A DNA stretch of 64,000 bases from Hypericum androsaemum (lineage: Eukaryota; Streptophyta; Magnoliopsida; Malpighiales; Hypericaceae). Each line of letters opens with the position of its first letter. Position 1 is the first letter of the stretch. Positions 24,869 to 37,425 of the stretch are shown piece after piece. The translations under genes and the position numbers were made by a program. The DNA is taken from positions 310,001-374,000 of the forward strand of contig OZ023198.1 of the NCBI GenBank assembly GCA_963995505.1, in the 5' to 3' direction. The notes under the pieces are model-generated. The model saw only the letters and a list, made by a program, of their open reading frames with translations, was not told the DNA's origin and searched no databases.

Positions 24869-25461
24869 CAATGTTTTTAAAACCGATTCGGAAGGTCACT
24901 CGGAATCTTCAAATTTTCTAGTTCAACTAGTCTGATCAGTTGGACTGCTGGTCGGACCTGTACTTATATTTTAATATTAATATTATAAAATAGGGTTTAC
25001 TAAATTTAATTTAGCATAAAAAAATAAAACACCAAATAAATTTAAATATTTAGCAACTTTGTTATCCAATTTATCCAAACAAAATCTTCAAATATCAATT
25101 TAACAAGTACAGAAATAAAAGAAGATGATTATACAAGTTTTTTTATTTGACATATTAGTCCAATTCGTTTGACTTATTTAATATATTATCGAGAATTGTT
25201 AAATAGATAAGTTTGTTATTATCCAAAAGTGATGTACAAGCTCCGAGCGTGAAAGTAGATGTTTTATTTTTAAATTAAATTCGATAAAATGGAAAAAATA
25301 AATACTAATTTTTCTAATCCGGGCGAACCGGTTCACCCGAAAGTACATGACCGGGTGGTCCGACCGAATTTTGACCGGTCGAACTGATGGTTGGGTTTTA
25401 GGTAAAACTCGACCCAAATTTTATCCCGGGTAGCAGTTCGACCGCAGTTTTGAAAATATTG
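24869..25461. mobile_element. MITE-like element upstream of PTAC3
   Basis: The left end reads caatgtttttaaaaccg and the right end, reverse-complemented, reads caatattttcaaaactgcgg: imperfect terminal inverted repeats of about 15-20 bp. The inside has no coding capacity and is rich in ccgg/ggtt words (for example gaccgggtggtccgacc). Both ends abut A-runs (gaaaaaac left, gaaaaaaac right) that could be a short target duplication, but the homopolymer makes this ambiguous. The general form suits a non-autonomous DNA transposon; I cannot assign a superfamily. Confidence 0.5.
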
Positions 25462-26138
25462 AAAAAAACAAAACGAAAGAGTGATCCTTTAATACTGACT
25501 CGACAGTGCTTGAGTTCTAATAACTAGAAATTCACTCAAAAAAATTGAGCATCATATAATCCTATTTTGAGATGGCTCTCTATTTCATTCGTAAAAATTT
25601 ACACCCAAAATTTTACTAAGAACATGAGGTACCTTATCATTTGAGTCACCACAAGTATTTGATCAGCATTTGTAGGTTATGGTTTTTCTAAATCTATATC
25701 CATCTTTCAATAGCACATATGTAAGGGAGAATTGATTCTAGAAATTATCCTCTCAATTATGCCCTAAAAAAGTTGTATTCCCCAAAATCCATGGACAACT
25801 AAACATATGAATTTCTTAACTAATGCATATGCATGCATTGATTTCTTAGCGCGGGCCCATTTGTTTAATTCTTGTTTTACTTAAAATGAAATTAAATCGA
25901 GATACAATTTATTTGAAGATGTAATTTAGAAATAGAGACTAACCCAAAAGATAACATAACGAAATATAATTTGACTAATTATTGAGTACATATATTATGT
26001 AATCGGAAAACAGAAAGGATGAACATGTTCCCGTAGATGACCGCAATGTAACATTTTTATTCCCTTTTTATGCACCATATTAGAGGATTGTAATTTGGTT
26101 TAATAAACTTAAGTCAACAAATCGCGAATGGTATAGTA
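25462..26138. other. AT-rich intergenic DNA
   Basis: No gene or recognisable repeat between the MITE-like element and the LINE insertion site. Confidence 0.5.
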
Positions 26139-27923
26139 ATATTGTTGGTTGAAGGCCTGAATATTCTGGTCAAGCAAGCACAAGCCCGAGGTCTAATTGA
26201 GGGTTGGTCTCTTCTCGGCCTCACGAATCGTCTTAACCTGCTCCAGTTCGCGGATGACACGCTTCTGTTCTCCGAGGCGTGCGAAAGAAGCATCGACGAC
26301 CTCAATCATGTTATCACCATCTTCGGGGAGATCTCGGGACTCAAGATAAACCCAGCCAAGACCTCTATGATAGGGGTTAATGTTGATAGTTGCTTTGCAA
26401 AATTGACAAGTTGCCCTTCAAGTACCTAGGCATTCCGGTGGGGTGTAACATGGCAAAAATCTCCCACTGGAGACCAGTCCCGGATGCAATTGATAATCGC
26501 CTCTCCAGCTGGAAGGGCAATCTTCTTTCTCTAGGGGGCAGACTCACCTTGGTGAGATCGGTGCTAAGCTGCCTTCCGGTGTATTTCTTGTCCATTACAA
26601 GATGCCTGCCAGTGTTCTCAAGCAAGTCAACAGGAAGCTCAGAACTTTCCTTTGGACGGGCTGTATGGATCTGAAGAAAGCTTCTCTAGTTAACTGGAAT
26701 CTTGTGTGCACTCCCAAGGAGTTCGGAGGCCTAGGAGTGGAAAACTTGGCGCTTAAGAACAACACTCTCTTATTGAAGTGGATATGGCAGTTTCTCTCTA
26801 ACCCGTCATCTCTTTGGGGCAGTCTAATCTATAGCTTATACGAGTTCTGCCCTACCTCGTCTACTTCAGTCCCTAACGTGGTAGGATGGAGTATTTGGTC
26901 GGATATTTGCAAGATCATGGCAAAGCATCCCATGCTCTTCAATGACTTTGCAACGGGTATCCAGCTGAAGTTGGGCTCTGAAGACAAATTCTTTTTTTGG
27001 TCCGACGAATGGTTGATCGATGACTCACTGATGCAGCACTTCCCACGGTTATTTTCCATCATCGTCGATCAAAGGGCAAGAATTCGCGATTGCGGATGCT
27101 GGATCGACTCGATTTGGCACTGGGAGATGAAGTGGAGATGACCACTCTTTGCCTAGGAGGAGGACCTAGTGAAGGAGCTCTTACATTTGCTACAAGGCGT
27201 TGGAATTGGTAGCTCCAATTCGGACGCCATTAAATGGCACCACCATGATGATAACAACTTCTCATCCGGAGCTGTTAAAAGAAAGTACTACTGCAGATTA
27301 CTTGGTGGCTTGAGCTGCTCCATTGCACCAAGAATCTGGACCGGGGAAATTCCACTCAAGATCGAATGCTTTCTACGGATTGCGCTAAAGGGGAGGCTTC
27401 AAACACGAGACCTACTGATCAGAAGGGGTTCCCTCCTACCGTGGGAGGCCCTCTGACCGATTTGTGCGGTTATAGATGAATCTATCAACCACCTCTTCCT
27501 TTTATGTGACTTTTCTCGGGCAATTTGGGACTATTTCGTGAGGTGTGTCGGGGCGAGTTGGTGTCCGGATACTCGTCTAACCTCACACTTGGATCAATGG
27601 TTGGGTCTTATTCACGGTGGCAACAAGAAGGTATGGTTTGCATTGTTTGGCGCCATTCCTTGGGGTATTTGGTTGACAAGGAATCGTGCAATCTTCAACA
27701 GAGAACCTTGCAATCGGGAGCTTCTTATTCATACTATCTTGATTAGGATACACGAGTGACTTCGTTGGTCCAATTCTATAGTAGATTTAGGCCATCAGGA
27801 TCTCTTGCTTTACTTAGCCTCTCTGCGCATGGGGAATTAACTTCTCGCCCCTCGTACTTGTACATATCATTTTCTTTAATGCAATCATTCTACTTATCAA
27901 AAAATATATATTGTTGGTTGAAG
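26139..27923 (+). mobile_element. 5'-truncated LINE with perfect 16-bp target duplication
   Basis: The inserted body is 26155-27907. It is flanked by identical atattgttggttgaag copies at 26139-26154 and 27908-27923. The coding remains are the C-terminal part of a plant non-LTR reverse transcriptase: LQFADDTLLFSEA (YADD-type catalytic box, about 26240), GLKINPAKTSMIGVN, YLGIPVG, LSSWKGNLLSLGGRLTLVRS (about 26500), FLWTGC, WNLVCTPKEFGGLGVENLAL, then a zf-RVT region (about 27300-27560). The element ends at an A/T-rich tail. Frames change near 26390 and again before 26600, with further breaks near 27140 and 27460, so it is inactive. 5' truncation, an A-rich 3' end and a long target duplication are the marks of target-primed reverse transcription. 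Confidence 0.9.
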
Positions 27924-28851
27924 TCGGCCAACAAGGGGACTAAAAATTTGTCTAACCAAAGGCTCGACTTTAAATAACGGTGAACGATGGTACGAGTATA
28001 CATAGATTAAGAAAGACATGTTCATTCAATTGGCAGTCGAGTCAAGAATTTGCCGGAGAAAGAATATTCTTTGGTCCAAGGTTATCCCCTGAGAGGCACG
28101 ATCCATGAAGAACGATCTAGTTAGTAGTATATACAATCTAGTTAGTGCGAGATTTTTTATTGCGTGGTTGCGACCGGCAACTTAGTAAAATACCACCGCG
28201 ATAAAATACTGTGAGAAAAAATCGTTGTAGGAAAAGGACACTTTAAAAAAGTCCTATCTTGATGTTGAAATCACTGGATTAATTCCACACCGAGTTATTA
28301 ATCATGAAGTCTAAATAATTAGATGAGAATTTAACGTAGAATTACTCATCTTTTCGACTTCAACTCATAAAAATAAAATGTTAAAGAGAGCCACTTTAAA
28401 TATGGTCCATGCTCTTAATTCAGAATATAGTAGGGTTACAAAAATAACAACAATAAAAAAGTTTGGCATGTCTCTACTTCCTATTAATTATTTCGCGCAA
28501 TGTTTCTCGACTTTTATTGATTAAGCCTTTTCATAGGAAATACCAACTAATGATTAATTAAAAACAAAGCACATAATCATATGTATTTATTACATATTAC
28601 ACACACCTAAAACACCCTGGCTATAAGTCCCTTGAGAGAAACCGACCACAAATAAATTGCCACACAAAAACAATAATATTTTGATTGCTACGTAAAATAT
28701 AAAAAAGGTAAAAACAAAAAGAATGACGGATTTACCAATTCCTCACCTTCTCAATATAAGAAAACCAAGCGAATAAGTTATTTTTAAATTCAGACAACCT
28801 GATATATAAATATTACTACGCTTATTAATTCAGATTCGACACCCACCCGGA
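27924..28851. other. intergenic, 3' flank of GDSL gene
   Basis: AT-rich; includes the probable 3' UTR of the GDSL lipase gene at its right end. Nothing else is recognised. Confidence 0.5.
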
Positions 28852-31800
28852 CTAGTTACTAGCGTCCATGGCCAAGATGGTGCTGAGATTCATAGGGTTC
28901 ATGTATTTGGTGGAGCCGATCATGATGCGGGAGACGATGATCCTGTTGGCCCTTTCGGAAGGGTGAAATGCGTCCCAGAATGCGTATATGTCTCTGTTTG
29001 GGCACAGATTGGATGCCACTGTGCACAGCCCAATCCCATTATATGGACCTTGCCCGCAACAAGCCACTTGGGATGTTACAAATCCTGCCATATAATAATC
29101 ATTATAAATTATTGACTATTGTGACATTTTGAAAAATTTTATCCGACTCAAAATTGGATTAATTGACATGATACATATTCGGATAGCAAGTGATATAAAA
29201 AATATAATTTTATAGAAGACCATTTTGTACCAAAACAATAAAGAGAAGAGAATGATGAAAAGAACGGTAGCAAATTCCACAGACAACCTCTGATTTATAA
29301 AGAACAAACTATTGGATATAATTGAGTAATGAGAAATGTGCTAATTAAAACGGTGGCTTTACTTAATTAATTTATAGTAATAATTATTAGTTATATAAAT
29401 TTAAAACATTTACTATGTTCCCAGTGCGTATCACATGACACAGGTAGACATAGTAACCTAAGACATTAAGATAAAAGCGACGCTATCGTGTTAGAAGCCA
29501 ATCGTTCTACTTCCGAGAACGACGTTGAAGTTAAATGCTTATACATTCTGAAGATATGACTCAGTCCAAATAAAATGGTCAAATCTGCCATCACTAGATA
29601 TATTCATTGGTCCAATTGTCCTTAAATTCAACGGATGAAAAATATATTTGTGAAATCACGTTTAGATACGACCAAAATTGCTCAATTTTGAATAATAGAT
29701 ATTAAAAAATGAATAACATGTCGGCCGAATTGTTTATGTGCATTTCTTGGGTGACCAATTAATTATGACAGGGCATTCTAAAAAAAATAATTATGACGGA
29801 GCCATGAAAGAAATGGCAGTTTTTTCTCGATGCACATGGAACCACAGAACCTGTGACGACCGTCACAATAACTCTTGGTCCCAACACCCAGCTTCCAAGT
29901 CTTAATTTGCGTACTCTCGAGTCTGCTCTCCCATTAAATATCCTTATATCCTTACAGTTATTAACTTTGTTTTTTTTATCAACAGGGAAAAAAAGTAAAA
30001 AAATTATCTTTTTGCTAAAAAGAAATTTCAGTAATTATATAGAAAAAGGTACACATTCAATTAATTTATCCTATCATTTTCTATTTAGATAAGATAAGAT
30101 TCGGAACACAATGTGCGAGCTATTGCAGCTGAATTTGATGGGAGAATTTACTACTATTTGTACAAAACCTTTTACATACTATATAAGTTGGTACATTTAT
30201 AAAATTATAAATTTTCCAGCATATAGAAAGAATATATTATCTTTTTTTAACAAAATTGTGGTTTGGTTTTTTATTTCTTGGTGACAAAATTTTTCTAATT
30301 CATAACGAAAAATGAGAATTATAAAAATATTTTTTCACAAAAAAATAAAATAAACTTCGGAATACGTGGTCAAACTAAAATCACTAAAGTAGAATTTAAA
30401 CATGCAATCAAAACACAAAATCACTACTGAGCTTGGATTTTGGATTTTTTTTTCACATTGTAATAAAATTTTGATTTGAACTCAACAATTTAGTGATTTA
30501 TCGATGATAATTGTTTAGATAATTATTGTCTCTTTATTTTACAGTAAATTATCTCGCGGCGTTTGCGACATCGCCATGCAAGTTCTTAGGGCTTGCCGGA
30601 TAGCAAGTAGTAACTAGTAACAGGCAATTGAAACACAGCATCGCCACTGAGAACTTACCGTAAGCTTGGGGATTGAAGACGAAATCCATGTTCGATAAGT
30701 ATGTATTTGCACCGATGAAAATGTTGGAGCCAAGTTGGGTGTTGAGCTCGGTAATCATTTGGACGAGTTGTGGGTTGAACAAGCCAGCTGCCCTCTGGAG
30801 CTCCGCTGAGCACTCGCCGGCTCTGCTCCTCATAGCCCGTTCCGCCGGTACGCAACCCAACGGGCCCGTCCCAGTCACCAGAATCCTTCGTGGTCCTAAC
30901 TCGTACAGCCTCTGCATTGAAATGCATATTTTAGTATGGTATGTACTTTGTGTTTAGTTTTGACATCTTTTCGAGTAATTTTATGATGATCATTCTGCAT
31001 CAAATGACGATATCGGACTATTGAGCTTCATTCTCTTATTCAATGACGATTATATGATTTGAATAAACTATTATGAAGACATAAACTATGTAATATACTT
31101 GGAATATTATGAAGACTTTTAATATCCTAGTTTACATAGCGTATGTAATAAACTATGTTATCGAAGTCCCCTCCTCTATTGTAAGATGGTGCAACTATTT
31201 TCAGTAATATCCTAGTTTACATAGCGCATGTAATAAACTATTATTTGAGTGATTGAATTGGTTTAAAATCTTATTTGAACATCAAAATTGGGATTTTTTT
31301 TTTCTTTGACCTAAGACCAGAGTCATAAATTGCTGGTACGTTCACTGGCTAATAGCATTAATGAGAAAACGATATGTCCATATTTAATCGATGTCCTAGC
31401 TGGTACATACCAATTCAAATAGGGTGGAAAAATATTCAATAAATTCATGTTGGTAGTAGTTAGCTTTATCATATCCAACCAAGCATGGGCCAGGAGCATT
31501 CACAATTGTCGTAAAATAAATTTTCAATATAACATCGCGAACAAAATTGGGGACGAGTTCAAAATGATCGGTCCAAAAACAATTACAAAGAAAAGGATAG
31601 AAAATACAAATTCATCCTAATTAACTATAACGAACATCATAGCAGATAAATTATTTTATTTTTTTAAGTAAATTGCTTTATTTGATATAATCTTCTAAAA
31701 ATGTAGTCCTGCTAGTTGCATAAATCTGATCCAACAATATTGCAATTGAAACCTACTTAATCGATATGGAAACTTTTTTCTCTCTTATATACTCCTTTTA

Positions 31801-33725
31801 GAACTTGTGAAGGTACCTTTTTGCCTGTCTCCCTAAATTAAAGCACCGACTGTCCCTACATTGACTTGATTTATTTCTGCGTACCTACTTACTGGATTCG
31901 TGTTATTACTTGTTTTTCCTGACAATGTCTATTTATGTATTGCTATATAAAATCATATTCAACCTTCAATCATAAACCATAAACCATAAATCTTGTTCAG
32001 TAATTATATAAGAACTTATCGTGGAATTCGACATAAATAGTAAAAATAAATTCATTTTTAAAAAATTTAAACTCAAACTATACGAATATAAAACATTATT
32101 GAGAAAGTTGCTCATAATTAAGATCCACTAATATTCTAACTCTTTATAGCAGTTCACCAAAAAAATTATGCAGGAACTTCTTTAATTAATAACATTTGCT
32201 CTATTTATAGAGCTTGGTTATTGCAGATATCCTTTCCTTAGGTATTCCATGTTTTTCGAAGTATTAGCATATCCATGTTACTACATTACATGTGCACTAG
32301 TTCACCCAAAAATAAGACACTACACATGCACTACGTGGTTACAATGGCAGAGAAAAATAAAGGAAAATAATATAGAGCCAAAGTAAAATTGAGTCTTTTG
32401 TTATATTTCAAAAGTTATATCTGAATCGAACTTTAATTAGTTGGATGTGTCGGGATACTAGCTGTGTTTAAAAAAAATGAGATAGAGGGGAGGAAACATT
32501 ACCAGCAGAATTTTACGGTACTCGGAGATGATGTAGGGAACATAGTCAGGGAGGGCAAATTGGCGAGACCTGGCGGAGAAGGGAACCAAATAGTAGTTGT
32601 TGACGAAGTCGTTGCCGCCAAGTGTGATTAGGACAAGTGACTCTCTCACTAGTCTCCGTGTTTGGTCTGGTCCAATTAGGGCACTAACCCTCTGCTGGTA
32701 CTGTTGGAAGTACTCCAACTGCCTGCCTATTCGGATGATGTTCAACTGCCACACAAAAAATCAAACAAAATACAAAATCAGATAGATAGAATGTGCCGAA
32801 CGTCATGAAATATGTAATACAATCTAATGTATAAGATTTAGTTAGTTTGATCTCGGATTTTATCTATACGTGGCGGGGTGTAGAACCACATTTTAGCATT
32901 ATCAACATTCGACGCTCTTTTCTTGTAGCATTTTTTACCAATGAGTTTTACCATTGCAGAGTTTTGCTATGATTGCAACTATAATCTCGTATTTTGTACG
33001 AAGAGGTTCTACAAATATTATCATAATTAATCTAGGAATATATACCATAATAATTTGCACCTCCAAAATATGTAGCTCAATGTTCCAATATATCATGAAA
33101 GATGCATAATTTTCCATATTAACTAAACTAAATTTGAGATGATTTGACCTTATTATTTTGAGGATAATGTTCTACTTAATTATAAATAGACAATAATCAT
33201 CTCTCTTTTTTCTGGATTTGAACATTATGAAGGAAAAAGGGCTTACAAATTGAATTCCGGTGTCATTGAGAATTCCAATCCCAGCCGAAGCAAAATTTGC
33301 ACCAACGAGAAGCCTTTCTCCCCTGAGCTCGGGGCTTAAATATGGCAATGTGGGTTCCGATCCAATCGCCTCACCTAGTATCACATTAAATTTCCAAGCA
33401 TTATTTACATTGGGATAACAAGCAACCACAAATATATATCCTTAACGTAATAATAATTTAGTTAAACAGAAACCCTACTGATAAGGTCAGGAATATTGAG
33501 GCCATTGGAGAAACGACCGGTCGCCCGATGAGTGGGATAATCAATGCCATAAGGATAGGCATCGGCTCGAGCTGTAGTTGCAAGGTAGTTGTTGTTGCCA
33601 TTGTCGACGAGTGAGTCGCCGAATACGAAGAAAGCCCTAGCATCGGCGCTGGGAACTACACTTGCGGCCGACACCAATATGCCTAAAACTAGCGACACGT
33701 AAACCTTTTTCTCCATTTGCACCAT
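28852..33725 (-). CDS. LTL1: GDSL esterase/lipase, LTL1-like
   Basis: Secreted GDSL-family serine hydrolase. Five exons, 1104 nt, 367 aa: 33725-33479, 33374-33247, 32745-32503, 30911-30659, 29084-28852. An N-terminal signal peptide (hydrophobic residues 8-24, cleavage near ADARA) is followed by all family blocks: block [12 protein letters not shown] with nucleophile Ser38, block [13 protein letters not shown] (Gly114), block [14 protein letters not shown] (Asn170), block V DAFHPSE with Asp328 and His331. The length and sequence fit the LTL1 (lithium-tolerant lipase 1) branch. Start MVQMEKK is used; the Met at codon 4 is possible. Introns 3 and 4 are long (about 1.6 kb each). A TATAAAT box lies about 65 bp upstream. 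Substrate is not predictable from sequence; the branch is linked from memory to cuticle or salt-stress functions. Confidence 0.95.
31118..31243. repeat. short direct repeat inside GDSL intron 3
   Basis: A ~37-bp sequence beginning aatatcctagtttacatagc occurs at about 31121 and again at about 31206, a spacing of 85 bp, with one difference (gtatg/gcatg). Confidence 0.8.
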
Positions 33726-33789
33726 AATTTCTAAGAAACTGTGAGCTAAATTTGGAGTGAGTGTGACGATAATTCTACGTAGAGACTAA

Positions 33790-33796
33790 ATTTATA
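33790..33796 (-). promoter_or_regulatory. TATA box of GDSL gene
   Basis: The minus strand reads tataaat about 65 bp upstream of the start codon, a normal plant TATA position if the 5' UTR is short. Confidence 0.5.
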
Positions 33797-34042
33797 ACAT
33801 GGAGAAATTTCAAGTAGTGGACGGCACATTTAATGGAGTGGCCAATACCACGAGAGAGGAGGTGGACAAGGCCAGTACCAGTTGGTTGTAGCAAGTAAAT
33901 GAAATGTCAGTAAGTAGGTAATCATATAAATTTTACTCAAGAACCTGCACATCACGACCATATAAAAATACCCAACCAAGCCACATATATTTTCTCTACT
34001 TGATGTCTTACTATTTGAATAATCTTTTTGAAAAAAATACAC

Positions 34043-35296
34043 TTGATTTTAAAATTTTATTGAAGACAAATAAAAAAATGAAAAAACTCGTCACCCTCCA
34101 TCATAATATTTTTTAAGAATAGGCAGAAATACCTATACCTCGTGAGTCGGATCATATCCTTACCCCGTGGATCTAAGTTATGTTGACTTTGACTGGGTCT
34201 ATGATATGGTATGTGTACGAGTCCACTTTTAAAGGTTGGGTTTAGGGTAGGTATGAATCCTATGATTTACTATATCCTTGCTTTTTTACTCTACTTTCAA
34301 TCATACTCTTACTAGACCCTAATTAGATTCATTTATCTTTATTTTATTACTTGAAAATTGAAATAGAGTTCTCAAATATTCTGGAATATGCTTTACTTAT
34401 TGATGATATTGACTCTAAATTTTGAAATACATATAATTCTAATTTTCTTTATGTATAGTTAGGAAAAAGATTTGATTTTAAATTTTATTGAAGACAAATA
34501 AAAAAATGAAAAAACTCGTCAGCCTTCATCATAATATTTTTTAGGAATGGGCAGAAATATTCATACCTCGTAAGTCGGATCTTATCCTTACCCCGTGGAT
34601 CTAAGTTATGTTAACTTTGACTGGGTATGTGTATAAGTCCACTTTTAAAGGTTGGGTTTAGGGTAGGTATGAATCCTATAATTTTCTATATCCTTACTTT
34701 TTTTACTCTACTTTCAATCATACTCTTACTGGACCCTAATTAGATTCATTTATCTTTATTTTATTACTTGAAAATTGAAACAGAGTTCTCAAATATTATG
34801 GAATATGCTTTACTTATTGATGATATTGACTCTGAATTTCGAAATGCATATAATTCTAATTTTCTTTATGTATAGTTAGGAAAAAGATTTGATCTTAAAT
34901 TTTATTGAAGACAAATAAAAAAAATGAAAAAACTCGTCACCCTCCATCATAATATTTTTTAGGAATAGGCAGAAATACCCATACCTCGTGAGTCGGGTTT
35001 TATCCTTACCCCGTGGATCTAAGTTATGTTGACTTTGACTGGGTCTATGATAGGGTATGTGTATGAGTCCACTTTTAAAAGTTGGGTTTAGGGTAGGTAT
35101 GAATCCTATGATTTCCTATATCCTTGCTTTTTTACTCTATTTCAATCATACTCTTACTAGACCCTAATTAGATTCATTTATCTTTATTTTATTACTTGAA
35201 AATTGAAATAGAGTTCTCAAATATTCTGGAATATGCTTTACTTATTGATGATATTGACTCTGAATTTCAAAATGTATATAATTCTAATTTTCTTTA
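34043..35296. repeat. three tandem copies of a ~416-bp unit
   Basis: Copies begin at about 34045, 34474 and 34890 (periods 429 and 416 bp); the third ends near 35296, slightly truncated. Each starts with a gattttaaattttattgaag-like stretch and contains taggaatgggcagaaata, ctcgtgagtcgg, ccgtggatctaagttatgtt and ggttgggtttagggtagg. Copies differ only by scattered substitutions and small indels. There is no coding frame. Related ggtatg-rich sequence recurs at 36240-36410, right of the Mutator-type insertion, so the repeats may be an amplified part of a larger non-autonomous element. Confidence 0.9.
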
Positions 35297-35379
35297 TTGA
35301 TATACTGGATATTTCACGATTAATCTTCACATATATATTATGTTTATGTATTTGAAATTTGAAAGGAAGAACCTTCTAT

Positions 35380-36070
35380 TATTTAAATGGGAAAAATTCA
35401 CTTTAGTACCCTGTGGTATCGACCAAAATTACTTTAGTACCCTGTGGTAAAAAACCGTTCAATCGAGTCATACTTATTCCAATCAACATCAAAAAGGGCC
35501 TCGGGCAGCTGCCCGGAGCTGCCCGAACCTACCCGAACGCTGCCCGGGCCACGTGGCCAGCCACGTCACCAATTTTTGATGACGTGGCACCACTTGGAGA
35601 GGAGGAGGAGGAGGAGGAGGAGGACGCGGAGGAGGAGGACGCGGAGGAGGACGCGGAGGAGGAGGACGCGGAGAGGAGGAGGAGGAGGAGGACGCGGAGA
35701 GGATGAGGAGGAGGAGGAGGAGGGGAGGAGGAAGAGGAGGACGCGGAGGACGCGGAGGAGGAGGACGCGGAGGAGGAGGAGGAGGAGGAGGCGGAGGAGG
35801 AGGAGGGGGGAAGGAGATGGATGTCCACGTGGCGCCACGTCATCAAAAATTGATGACGTGGCGCCACGTCATCAAAAAATTGATGACGTGGCACCACGTG
35901 GCCCGGGCAGCGTTCGGGTAGGTTCGGGCAGCTCCGGGCAGCTGCCCGAGGCCCTTTTTGATGTTAATTGGAATAAGTATGACTCGATTGATCGGTTTTT
36001 TACCACAGGGTACTAAAGTGATTTTGGTCGATACCACAGGGTACTAAAGTGGACTTTTCCCTATTTAAAT
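35380..36070. mobile_element. Mutator-type MITE with long inverted repeats and GA-rich core
   Basis: The element is 35389-36061, flanked by identical tatttaaat at 35380-35388 and 36062-36070: a perfect 9-bp target duplication, the length made by Mutator-like transposases. Its terminal inverted repeats are about 200 bp long (35389-35594 and 35822-36061) and nearly identical. They start gggaaaa and contain two copies of actttagtaccctgtggt, then gggcagctgcccgg, cgaacgctgcccgggccacg and tgatgacgtggc. The core (about 35597-35815) is a GA-rich array of gaggag and gacgcgga units. It has no transposase. Open frames through the core encode only Glu/Arg/Ser runs and are not genes. Confidence 0.92.
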
Positions 36071-37425
36071 TAAATTATAAAATTTGACGTTTCATTATTT
36101 CTTGAAGCTTTTATTACATATTGATTTGTAACGTATAAAATATTTTGTATTTATGATTTATTTATATTTTTTGATAAGTAAAAATTGTATTATTAGAGTT
36201 ATATATATAATTAAAATTTTGTGTTTAAAAATAATCAGAAATGTTTTGCTTTAATTCAAGGGTCGGACTCTCGAAACCCTTTAGATCCTAAGGGTAAGGG
36301 TATGTGTCTAATAATGAAATTTTTTCTAAGGTCGAAAATAGGATATGAGTCAAACTCTCTAAATTAGGGTATGAGTACTCTACCATACCCATCGTCATCC
36401 CTAATATTTTTCATATGAACTTTTTTTAAATTAGTTTTTCTAACTTAATTTAATAATAATTAGAGGTATATTTGTCAAAAATATTCGTTCAGATAGTGAG
36501 TTGTCAACTAGAAAAATCTCAGTCACTCGATCAAACTTTTTAAAGTGTAAGGTAATGCTATGCAAGTAGGTCAAACCATGAGGTATAAAGTGGCCTTTTA
36601 CATCTTCAATTTATGTCAATTTACAATGGAAACCTTCCTCAATTTATGTTGTGTGTCGGTAGCTTCAAGATGTGACTTTTTCCGGAATGCCTTAATACCA
36701 CTCTGACTACTCTCATATCAAAGATTCCCTCTCTTGAGACTTTGCTCATTTTCGGCCGGCCAATCAGCTTTTGTGGAGCTCTGTACAAGATTAAGGCATT
36801 GGGAAATTTTCTACTTAAAAGAATTCAGTATCGGCTTTGCAGGATGACTCCAGCTCTGGCCGAGTGTATGAAGGATGGCAGTGCTCATGTGCGGCTTTCT
36901 GCTGAATGATGCACATTCTATGCCTTCCAGCTCGGTTTCAGATTCAATGGGGACTACATAAAAGATATACATACAGAGAGGACTAAATTTGGGCCGTTCG
37001 ATTAGAGTAATTTTATTTTTTACCGATCGAACAGTCCAAAGTAATTGAGGGCATTATGGAGTTTCAACCCACGAATCCCAAACCAGGGTTCCCACCCATA
37101 CTAGCATGTAGCCCACGAAGTCCAAAGTCTGTAGCCCTCTTCCTCTTCCAAATTTATTTTTTTAATCCATTTGAATCCCATTCTCTCCTCCAAGAGGAAG
37201 CCATTAACGACACCTTGAAAAAGGCGACCGATCACATCGAAGAAACTTAGCCGACCCAACTAGGTTTTGGACTCCAAAGCTGACCCATCACCCGCTATGC
37301 CTAACCCCTTTCGACTCCAAATCTGAAACTCTGGTAAGTTAATCAGTTCCCCCTTTCCTTTCTTTTTTTCGCTACCGAGCCCTTGATTATTGGGTTTAAA
37401 GGCAGTTACTTTTTGGTGTGAGAGA
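36071..37425. other. intergenic with ggtatg-rich and unassigned sequence
   Basis: At 36240-36410 lies sequence resembling the 416-bp units in style, ending tacccatcgtcatcccta. From 36640 to 37300 composition is more balanced and a short open frame (37056-37250) exists, but I recognise no domain in it. Confidence 0.45.

Noticed and set aside
35413..36037. Several overlapping Glu-, Arg- or Ser-rich open frames on both strands
   Set aside because: All come from the GA-rich core and GC-rich inverted repeats of the Mutator-type MITE; no start context, domains or introns.
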